Below, one piece after another: positions 1-4,834 of a DNA stretch of 12,130 nucleotides. The notes under the pieces are model-generated. The model worked only from the letters and a program-made list of their open reading frames with translations, was not told where the DNA came from and searched no databases. How positions within the stretch are numbered: the first letter of the stretch is position 1; the number at the start of each line of letters is the position of its first letter. Made by a program: the position numbers and the translations under genes. Source of the DNA: JAAZBW01 sp035647855 (GTDB lineage: Bacteria > Actinomycetota > Actinomycetes > Actinomycetales > Actinomycetaceae); contig DASRMP010000067.1 of the NCBI GenBank assembly GCA_035647855.1, positions 1 through 12,130 of the forward strand, given 5' to 3'.

Positions 1-1
1 C

Positions 2-1294
2 TCCCACGAACCGCGGCCACAGCCACCCGCGGCGAGCCCCTCCCACGAGCCGCTGCCGCTGTTCGACCGGATCGGGAAGACGATCCTCACCAATGCCATC
101 TCTGCCAGGCTCGATGCCGAGACTGCGCGAGCCCGTGCCGAGTCCGGTTGGCCGAAGCCGTCCTGGCGTCTCGGCCTCGTCCGCGCCGTCTCCGGAATCC
201 TTGTCACCCTGGGGCTTGTCTGCTTCCTCGCGTGGCTTGGCTTCGGGGACGATCTCAACGTCTGGCTCACCGACTTGGGTATCGGCCCTTGGCAGGACGC
301 CGTCGTTTATGCCGTTGGTTGGGCGCTGGTCGCGGTGGCACTCGTCGCGGGATACGTGCAGACCCTGTCCATCATCCGGGGACGCGCACGGTACTGGCCC
401 TGGCGCCGCCAGGCGAGGCTCGCCCTCAAGGATGAGGCGATCCGGTCCTACGGCGACACGAACCGCTTTTCGAACGGCCTCCGACTGTGGACCTCCTGGC
501 GCGAAATCCTGCTGGCGCTGCTTCCCCTGTCTGAGGAACGGGCCGTCGCCGAACCTGTGCGGCCCGCAACTGCGCTGCCGGTCGGCCTGGCGTGGACGGA
601 ACCCCGCCTGCACCTCCCCTATGAGGAGATCGTCATCAACAGCGCAGGGGCCAGGCCCGGGTACCGCACAAGGATTCTGCGTTCGGTCGCGCATGACATC
701 CTTGCGGATTACGGCGACGCTGCCCCCGAGGACCCTTTGGAAGCGCTGTACTCCTCGGACGGTTACACGGAGAGCGCCCTGCGCCGGGTCGCGCGCGACC
801 TCCCCCGCGGCGCTTGGGCCGAGTGGCGCAAGGCCGAAATCGAACGGATAGCCGGCCGCGTCCGTGCGGCGATTGCCGATCCACGCACGGAGGTGGAGGG
901 GGTGCAGCACAGCGAGATGCCGCTCGCGAACTACCTCGGCGAGACCTCCGAGGAACCCGCCTTCGAGCCCGGCATCGACCTTGTGCCCGCAGACGCGCAC
1001 GGCGGCGAGTGCCGCTCCGTGCACCGGTGGTCCAGCCATCCCCCTGCCGACGCCGGGATCGGCGTGGGCGTGGGCGGCGCGGGCGCGGGCGAGCGCGGCG
1101 GCGTGGGCGGCGCGGGCGCGGGCGCGGGCGGGCGCTCCGTCGTCGCGGTCGGGAAGGCCCACCCGAACTCGGCGCTGTACGCCACCGCCGGAGCACTAGT
1201 CATTCGTGTGCACCAGTCCTGGCAGGATTCCGCCGCCGGGCAAACGAACCAGCACCACAGCAAGCCGCCGTCGACCGCGGACCTCGGCCACTGA
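2..1294 (+). CDS. Unrecognised two-helix membrane protein, 5' end outside window
   Basis: The reading frame is open from the first full codon at position 2 to TGA at 1292-1294 (430 residues visible). No ATG or GTG occurs in frame near the left edge, so the start lies upstream. The visible part begins with a Pro/Ser-rich stretch and an Ala/Arg/Glu-rich, probably helical segment. Two hydrophobic segments follow at about residues 59-81 and 100-122, both fitting membrane helices. After them comes a soluble region of about 220 residues rich in charged and Trp/Arg residues, which I do not match to any family. Near the C-terminus there is a Gly/Ala/Val run encoded by GGCGNGGGC-type repeats, then a short hydrophobic stretch (ALYATAGALVIRV) and a polar tail. 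The tail after the Gly run looks less protein-like, so a frameshift in the repeat cannot be excluded. The gene ends 25 bp from the convergent gene at 1320-2066. A membrane location is inferred; the function is unknown. Confidence 0.72.
   Translation, partial: SHEPRPQPPAASPSHEPLPLFDRIGKTILTNAISARLDAETARARAESGWPKPSWRLGLVRAVSGILVTLGLVCFLAWLGFGDDLNVWLTDLGIGPWQDAVVYAVGWALVAVALVAGYVQTLSIIRGRARYWPWRRQARLALKDEAIRSYGDTNRFSNGLRLWTSWREILLALLPLSEERAVAEPVRPATALPVGLAWTEPRLHLPYEEIVINSAGARPGYRTRILRSVAHDILADYGDAAPEDPLEALYSSDGYTESALRRVARDLPRGAWAEWRKAEIERIAGRVRAAIADPRTEVEGVQHSEMPLANYLGETSEEPAFEPGIDLVPADAHGGECRSVHRWSSHPPADAGIGVGVGGAGAGERGGVGGAGAGAGGRSVVAVGKAHPNSALYATAGALVIRVHQSWQDSAAGQTNQHHSKPPSTADLGH
1055..1137 (+). 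repeat. Gly-coding GC-rich microrepeat inside the first CDS
   Basis: The stretch is made of repeated GGCGNGGGC and GCGGGC units with almost no A or T. In the host frame it encodes Gly alternating with Val, Ala or Gly and two charged breaks. Such runs are prone to length change by slippage, which would alter the C-terminus of the membrane protein. Confidence 0.6.
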
Positions 1295-1319
1295 AAAGCG
1301 CGCCATCCACGGACTCCGG

Positions 1320-2066
1320 TCAGGACCCGTGCTCCGCATCTGCGCGATTGGCGACGGTCCAGTAGTAGGCAGCCAGGACTATGTCGAGGACGCCGAAAGC
1401 CAGGACTACCCAGGTCATCGTTGTGCCCCTGCCGGTCACGATCAACCACAGCGCAAGCACGGTAATGCCCGCCCCGATGATCAGATAGCCGGTCGAACGC
1501 CGGCGGTCTTTGTCGCCGGGACGAGGCTCCTCAGTGTACGCGTCCCGCTGTTGAGCGTTTGCCTCGGGCACGGGTTCGATTGGAGGCGTGACGTTCCTTG
1601 ACTCGGCGCGGGCCCGGTTGGCGTGTTGGCCACGAAGCCGGTCAGTTGAGGCTGGTCCGGACTCTTCGCCGAACGTGCCATCGAAGTCGCTTTCCTTCTG
1701 TGGGTCGAATGCCGCATACCCCGTCTCCTCGGCGACGATGCGGACAACCTCAGTGACCTGCCTGTGGAGGCCACCTGGGTCACCCTGCTCCCGCTTGGGG
1801 AAGGAGACGGAGGCCTGTCCCGGATAGAGACCCACCTCGAGGCCGTCGTCCGAAGTAAGCCCGGCGACGATCAGACTGGTGCTGTTGGGGGCGTGCCTCC
1901 GGACGTCTATCTCGCCGCTCAGTACCTCACGCAGACGCGCCTCGATCCGGCTCCAAACCTTCAACAGTTCCGTGCGATCCTTCACCTCGACGCGCATGGC
2001 AGCATCGAGCGCCTCGAACCAGTCCTGCCCGGGGCGGCGGGGCAGCAGCGCGATGTCATAGGTCAC
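1320..2066 (-). CDS. Unrecognised protein with soluble N-terminal domain and two C-terminal membrane helices
   Basis: The 248-codon frame runs from GTG (complement of 2064-2066) to TGA (complement of 1320-1322). The first 120 residues look like a compact soluble domain: MTYDIALLPR at the start, a Trp-containing helix, then alternating strands and helices (TSLIVAGL, LEVGLYPG, VTEVVRIVAEETGYAAFDPQ). A long polar linker rich in Arg, Glu and Pro follows (about residues 125-190), then two hydrophobic helices near residues 193-213 and 217-238 and a short charged tail. The N-terminal pattern resembles small uncharacterised actinobacterial proteins that start with M-T/S-Y-D, but I cannot name the family. 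There is no clear Shine-Dalgarno before the GTG and no earlier start in frame, so the mRNA may be leaderless or the start weak. It converges on the gene at 2-1294 and is transcribed away from the repeat region. Membrane anchoring is inferred; the role is unknown. Confidence 0.75.
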   Translation of the reverse strand: MTYDIALLPRRPGQDWFEALDAAMRVEVKDRTELLKVWSRIEARLREVLSGEIDVRRHAPNSTSLIVAGLTSDDGLEVGLYPGQASVSFPKREQGDPGGLHRQVTEVVRIVAEETGYAAFDPQKESDFDGTFGEESGPASTDRLRGQHANRARAESRNVTPPIEPVPEANAQQRDAYTEEPRPGDKDRRRSTGYLIIGAGITVLALWLIVTGRGTTMTWVVLAFGVLDIVLAAYYWTVANRADAEHGS

Positions 2067-2177
2067 TCACGCATTTTCGCAGAACACGGGCAATCGATGC
2101 TCCGCCATCTCGCGCCCCGGAGCGCTGACGGCGACTGCGGACCGCAGCCGGCATGGACCGCCGAGGACTTCCCCAAT

Positions 2178-2205
2178 CCCAATACCGTCAATACCCAATA
2201 CCGTC
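2178..2205 (+). repeat. 12-bp direct repeat pair CCCAATACCGTC
   Basis: CCCAATACCGTC occurs at 2178-2189 and again, identical, at 2194-2205, 16 bp apart. The surroundings are less GC-rich than the rest of the window, and GATTTTGGG follows, partly complementary to the CCCAA ends. It lies 112 bp upstream of the minus-strand gene's start and could hold its promoter or an operator, but I see no clear -35/-10 pair. Confidence 0.6.
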
Positions 2206-2261
2206 GATTTTGGGTTTTGCTTGAGGGTTGAAGGGTTGTTGTCGGCGTGCCGTGCGGCGGG

Positions 2262-2641
2262 GGCGCGCGTCCGTCACACCATGGCGCGCGTTCGTCACAC
2301 CCCTCCCAAATCCGTGCCGCCGTGGCGCACGAACGTCACATGAGGGCGCACGTCCGTCACACCCCTCCCAAACCCGTGCCGCCGTGGCGCACGAACGTCA
2401 CACCATGGCGTCCGTTCGTCACACGGGGTTCTTGAGGGCGCACGTCCGTCACATCGGGGCGTGCGATCGTCACGGCATGGCGCAGGGTCGTCACACGCTG
2501 AGTGATGAGGGCGCACGATCGTCACCATGGCGCAGTGACGTCACTGCGCCATCGTGACGAACGCCAGCCATCTTGTGACGAACGTGCGCCCCGATTTCGC
2601 CAACGTGACGATCGTGCGCCCTTACGTGACGAACGCACGCC
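2262..2641. repeat. Array A: sites of 16-bp motif GGCGCACGNNCGTCAC in both orientations
   Basis: Forward copies start at 2262, 2283, 2324, 2345, 2386, 2407, 2437, 2458, 2479, 2510 and 2529. Reverse copies (GTGACGNNCGTGCGCC) start at 2535, 2554, 2575, 2605 and 2626. The 2529 and 2535 copies overlap within one palindrome. All forward copies lie to the left and all reverse copies to the right. CGTCAC is the best-kept part; GGCG and the central ACGNNCGT, itself a small palindrome, are next. Steps between neighbours are 19, 21, 30-31 or 41 bp. The 41-bp gaps after 2283 and 2345 hold a decayed copy (about 9 of 16 matches) at 2303 and 2365. A 48-bp block at 2293-2340 recurs at 2355-2402 with one mismatch, showing growth by duplication. 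Function is unknown; phased protein-binding sites or a mobile extragenic repeat are both possible. Confidence 0.85.
2527..2552. repeat. Perfect 26-bp palindrome at the centre of array A
   Basis: The sequence reads the same on both strands across 26 bases, centred between 2539 and 2540 on GACGTC, with arms ATGGCGCAGTGAC. It fuses one forward and one reverse copy of the array A motif and marks the point where site orientation flips. It could extrude as a cruciform or bind a dimer symmetrically. Confidence 0.9.
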
Positions 2642-2672
2642 CTCACGCCGCGAACCCGGCCGGACACCGCCA

Positions 2673-2934
2673 CTGGGGAAACTCGGACCCCATCCGAGAC
2701 GATCTGGCGAAAACTGGGGAAACTCGAACCCCATTCAGGACGATCTGACGTGAGCTGGGGAACTTCAGACCCCGTCTGGGCAGCGCGCTGGGGAACTTCA
2801 GACCTGCTGGGGAACAACGCACCCCGTAGTCGAGGTCTGAAGTTCCCCAAGAAGCAGCCTCGAGGTAGCAGACGAGGTGCCAAGTTCCCCAGCGACACCG
2901 CGCAAACGGCAAGACGAAGTGCGAAGTTCCCCAA
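2673..2934. repeat. Array B: sites of 17-bp motif CTGGGGAANTTCAGACC in both orientations
   Basis: Forward copies lie at 2673-2689, 2714-2730, 2755-2771, 2788-2804 and 2807-2823 (the last is degenerate after CTGGGGAAC). Reverse copies lie at 2834-2850, 2876-2892 and 2918-2934. Steps are 41, 41, 33 and 19 bp on the left and 42, 42 on the right. CTGGGGAA is the strictest part; GAANTTC is a small internal palindrome. The two central copies form a perfect 17-bp inverted repeat (2789-2805 with 2833-2849, 27-nt spacer). Between the first forward copies a second element, GACGATCTGRCG, recurs at 2698 and 2739, also 41 bp apart. The motif is unrelated to that of array A, but the plan is the same. I do not recognise the motif. 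Confidence 0.83.
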
Positions 2935-2970
2935 CCACCCGATACCAGACCCCTACGACGACGCGAACCG

Positions 2971-3029
2971 CCGCCCTTGACGAGCATCACCAGTTGCCCG
3001 CCGATCCGCCCCTGACGAGCATCACCAGT
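2971..3029 (+). repeat. Motif C: 24-bp direct repeat pair
   Basis: A 24-bp unit at 2971-2994 recurs at 3006-3029 with one mismatch, 35 bp apart. The shared core is TGACGAGCATCACCAGT. No inverted copy was seen in the window. The core differs from the motifs of arrays A and B. Confidence 0.75.
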
Positions 3030-3049
3030 GCGTGCCCGGGGGTTGATCA

Positions 3050-3098
3050 TTGGGACGTCTGCTTGGTTCCGGTGAGTAACCAAGCTGACGTCTCCCAA
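3050..3098. repeat. Inverted pair D (hairpin) between arrays and tandem repeat
   Basis: TTGGGACGTCTGCTTGGTT at 3050-3068 pairs with 3078-3098 around a 9-nt spacer (CCGGTGAGT). The right arm has two extra bases (GA) and one mismatch; otherwise the arms are complementary. As RNA or single-stranded DNA it would form a stem of about 18 pairs. No gene ends just upstream on either strand and no T run follows, so a simple terminator role is unlikely. It may be another repeat family present as one head-to-head pair. Confidence 0.75.
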
Positions 3099-3109
3099 CA
3101 GGACTTCCC

Positions 3110-3224
3110 GGCACAGCCAACCCGCCGCGGCACAGCCAACCCGCCGCGGCACAGCCAACTCGCCGCGGCACAGCCAACTCGCCGCAGCACAGCCAACCCG
3201 TGGCAGCACAGCCCAACCCGTGGC
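3110..3224 (+). repeat. Tandem repeat E: six copies of a 19-bp unit
   Basis: The unit GGCACAGCCAACCCGCCGC is repeated head to tail at 3110, 3129, 3148, 3167, 3186 and 3205. Copies 3 and 4 share a C-to-T change; copies 5 and 6 share AGCAC at the start and GTGGC at the end; copy 6 has one extra base. This gradient of shared variants suggests stepwise duplication. It ends 87 bp before the TetR start and could vary in copy number between strains. Confidence 0.9.
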
Positions 3225-3231
3225 CAATACA

Positions 3232-3254
3232 CGGCCGCAAGTCGTGTGCGGCCG
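3232..3254. promoter_or_regulatory. Palindrome upstream of the TetR gene, possible operator
   Basis: CGGCCGCA (3232-3239) and TGCGGCCG (3247-3254) form a perfect 8-bp inverted repeat around a 7-bp spacer. It lies 19 bp upstream of the -10-like TAGCCT and 57 bp before the proposed ATG. TetR-family proteins usually bind palindromes near their own promoter, so this is a fair candidate for autoregulation. No binding evidence exists here. Confidence 0.45.
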
Positions 3255-3272
3255 GAGGCCGAGTGCGCCCGG

Positions 3273-3302
3273 TAGCCTGGAAGTATCACCGTGTCACAGG
3301 AG
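3273..3302 (+). promoter_or_regulatory. Possible -10 box and ribosome binding site of the TetR gene
   Basis: TAGCCT (3273-3278) fits the actinobacterial TANNNT -10 pattern; no good -35 is seen. GGAG at 3299-3302 lies 9 nt before ATG 3312, a normal distance. The other starts in frame, GTG 3291 and ATG 3303, have no such site before them. This supports ATG 3312 as the start. Confidence 0.4.
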
Positions 3303-3311
3303 ATGGACAGG

Positions 3312-3983
3312 ATGAGTTCCGGCCAAGCCACCCAAGCCACCCAAGCCACCCAAACCAGCCAAACCCGGGCAACACGCAGCCGCGCCAACACGCGCGCCCG
3401 GCTGCTGGATGCCGCCGCCGAGGTATTCGTGGCGCACGGCATCGAGGGCGCGAGCGTGGACGAACTCGTCGCCGCGGCCGGCTTCACCAGGGGCGCCTTC
3501 TACTCGAACTTCTCCTCCATGAACGAGGTCTTCCAGGACTTCTTCACGGTCGTCGTGCGGGAGATCCTTACGGCCGTCAGCGATGCGGTGGCCGCGATGC
3601 CGGCAGACGAGATCGACATCGAATCCATCCTTGGCGTGCTCGATTCCATCCCCCATTCGGACCGCAACACCTACGTTCTCACGCGCGAGCTCGAACTCTT
3701 CGCCCTCCGCGACGAGGATGCCGCCGCCGTCTACTCCCAGTACCTGGACACCCTCTACGAATACCTGGACCCGATCGTCACCGCCGCACTCACGCGCCTC
3801 GGACGCCGTCCCACGCTCCCCGTGCGCGAGCTCTCCCACGCGCTGGTCGCGCTCTATATCGATTCGCTGAGCCGAGAGGTGCACGGCGAGGACGCCGCCA
3901 CCGTCCGCAGGTCGCGCACGAGCGTGTTCAAGACCATCGTCCTCGCCGCGAGCGAACCGGTCGAGCCCGGCACTCCGGCGTGA
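3312..3983 (+). CDS. TetR/AcrR-family transcriptional regulator
   Basis: A 223-residue protein from ATG 3312, chosen for the GGAG site 9 nt upstream; GTG 3291 or ATG 3303 would add seven or three residues. The first 25 residues are a Gln/Thr/Ala-rich extension with three exact ATQ units. The TetR DNA-binding domain follows at about 26-70: a helix with LLDAAAEVFVAHGIEGAS, then the helix-turn-helix VDELVAAAGFTRGAFYSNF with the typical G-A-F-Y-S-N-F recognition helix and the following S-S-M-N-E-V-F helix. The remaining 150 residues are helical and form the ligand-binding and dimer domain, whose sequence does not reveal the ligand. It probably works as a homodimeric repressor. No efflux pump or enzyme gene lies beside it in this window; it precedes fhaA by 128 bp on the same strand. 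The palindrome at 3232-3254 is a candidate operator. Confidence 0.9.
   Translation: MSSGQATQATQATQTSQTRATRSRANTRARLLDAAAEVFVAHGIEGASVDELVAAAGFTRGAFYSNFSSMNEVFQDFFTVVVREILTAVSDAVAAMPADEIDIESILGVLDSIPHSDRNTYVLTRELELFALRDEDAAAVYSQYLDTLYEYLDPIVTAALTRLGRRPTLPVRELSHALVALYIDSLSREVHGEDAATVRRSRTSVFKTIVLAASEPVEPGTPA
3327..3353 (+). repeat. Three 9-bp units encoding Ala-Thr-Gln in the TetR N-terminus
   Basis: GCCACCCAA is repeated three times without change in frame (ATQATQATQ), followed by the related ACCAGCCAA (TSQ). The unit is three codons, so copy changes keep the frame. The segment lies before the DNA-binding domain and is probably disordered. Confidence 0.8.
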
Positions 3984-4015
3984 GAACACCCACGTCAGCT
4001 ACGATTGCGAGGATG

Positions 4016-4044
4016 TTCAACTCGCCACCGTCGGCGACTAGCAT
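4016..4044 (+). promoter_or_regulatory. Possible promoter of the fhaA operon
   Basis: TTCAAC (4016-4021) and TAGCAT (4039-4044) are 17 bp apart; the -10 box fits TANNNT while the -35 box matches only half of TTGACA. This would give a leader of about 60 nt before the fhaA ATG. A second TANNNT (TACGAT, 4000-4005) is an alternative. The fhaA ribosome site GGAGG (4102-4106) lies 5 nt before ATG 4112. Confidence 0.4.
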
Positions 4045-4111
4045 GGGTCAGTACACTCGCACGAGGCGCGCGCATACGCGCTCACGGACTCAACCCGGAC
4101 TGGAGGCGTAA

Positions 4112-4807
4112 ATGGGATTCCTCGACCGGATCGAATCATCGGTCGAGCGCGTGGTCAACGGGATCTTCTCCAAGGCATTCAAATCCGAGGTGAAGCCGGT
4201 CGAGATCGCGAGCGCGATCCGCAAGGACATGGATGACCGCGCTGTCGCCGTCGCCCGCGGACGCACAGTGGTCCCGAACGAGTTCACGGTCACCCTCTCC
4301 GCCACGGACGAGGAGCAGATAAACCAGTGGGGCGCGGAGGCGCTCGCGGCCGAGATCGAGGCCGCGGCCACGGAGCATGCCTCGCAGCAGGCGTACAACT
4401 TCGTCGGGCCGGTGCGTGTCACATTCCAAACCAGTGATGAGCTGAGCACGGGCCGTTTCGATATCGGCTCGGCCACGCGCCGCGGAAACGTGGCGCCCGC
4501 CACCACCGATACGCCCAGCGAACAGCACCCGATCGTTGACATCGACGGCCAGCGCTACCTCCTCACCGGGCCAGTCACGGTCATTGGCCGGGGCAGCGAG
4601 GCGGACATCGTCGTCGACGACGCAGGCGTCTCCCGCCGTCACCTCGAACTCAAGGTGACCGACCAAGGCGTCGTCGCCCGCGATCTTGGTTCCACCAACG
4701 GTCTCTATGTCGAGGGCCACAAGGTGGAAGCGGCGACTTTGGTAGACGGAAACACTCTCACGATCGGACGGACCCGCGTCCTCTTCTGGACCCGCCCGGA
4801 CGATTAA
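4112..4807 (+). CDS. fhaA: FhaA: DUF3662 and FHA domain phospho-Thr reader
   Basis: A 231-residue cytoplasmic protein with GGAGG 5 nt before its ATG. Residues 1 to about 115 form the FhaA-specific DUF3662 domain, beginning MGFLDRIESSVERVVNGIFSKAFKSEVKPVEIA. About residues 143-228 form an FHA domain with the phospho-Thr-binding signature: G159-R160-G161-S162, S174-R175-R176-H177 and the S194-T195-N196-G197 loop. FHA domains bind phosphothreonine peptides. In mycobacteria FhaA binds phosphorylated partners of wall precursor synthesis, including CwlM and the MviN pseudokinase domain, and is a substrate of PknB. The linker between the domains is only about 25 residues, so the protein is far shorter than mycobacterial FhaA (about 530 residues), which has a long Pro/Gly/Gln-rich linker. 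fhaB starts 27 bp downstream. Its place at the head of the pstP-rodA-pbpA operon fits the same phospho-signalling role. Confidence 0.95.
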   Translation: MGFLDRIESSVERVVNGIFSKAFKSEVKPVEIASAIRKDMDDRAVAVARGRTVVPNEFTVTLSATDEEQINQWGAEALAAEIEAAATEHASQQAYNFVGPVRVTFQTSDELSTGRFDIGSATRRGNVAPATTDTPSEQHPIVDIDGQRYLLTGPVTVIGRGSEADIVVDDAGVSRRHLELKVTDQGVVARDLGSTNGLYVEGHKVEAATLVDGNTLTIGRTRVLFWTRPDD

Positions 4808-4834
4808 TTCACCAACCAGACGGAAGGACAGGCC

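Larger units (their letters stand above)
2067..3311. other. 1.2-kb non-coding region packed with repeat families
   Basis: No convincing gene lies here. It separates the divergent starts of the minus-strand gene (start 2066) and the TetR gene (start 3312), so it must hold their promoters. 2067-2177 shows no clear structure. From 2178 onward it is a chain of separate repeat families, entered individually: a 12-bp direct repeat, array A, array B, motif C, inverted pair D and tandem repeat E, then the TetR upstream palindrome. Several frames stay open across the arrays because the motifs lack stop codons. They have no ribosome sites, and the 30-, 31- and 41-bp spacings break any common frame, so I treat them as non-coding. 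Confidence 0.8.

Noticed and set aside
93..851. Plus-strand open frame overlapping the first membrane protein
   Set aside because: The product is Ser/Arg/Pro-rich without helices or motifs, while the frame starting at position 2 is open throughout and encodes two membrane helices.
1295..1319. Terminator between the two convergent genes
   Set aside because: The 25-bp gap shows no stable inverted repeat or T run.
2228..2934. Several long open frames across arrays A and B on both strands, giving His/Arg/Thr-rich repeats of seven residues
   Set aside because: The motifs lack stop codons, so frames stay open by default. Spacings of 30, 31 and 41 bp shift the frame between copies, there is no ribosome site, and the proteins have no plausible fold.
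2262..2934. Known chromosomal sites: parS, DnaA-box cluster or LexA boxes
   Set aside because: The motifs do not resemble the parS consensus (TGTTTCACGTGAAACA), DnaA boxes of the TTATCCACA type, or actinobacterial SOS boxes.
2262..3224. CRISPR array
   Set aside because: Units are 16-19 bp, spacers are not unique sequences of constant length, orientation switches, and no cas genes are visible.
3984..4111. tRNA gene upstream of fhaA
   Set aside because: No cloverleaf arms, T-loop GTTCRA pattern or CCA end can be seen in this stretch.
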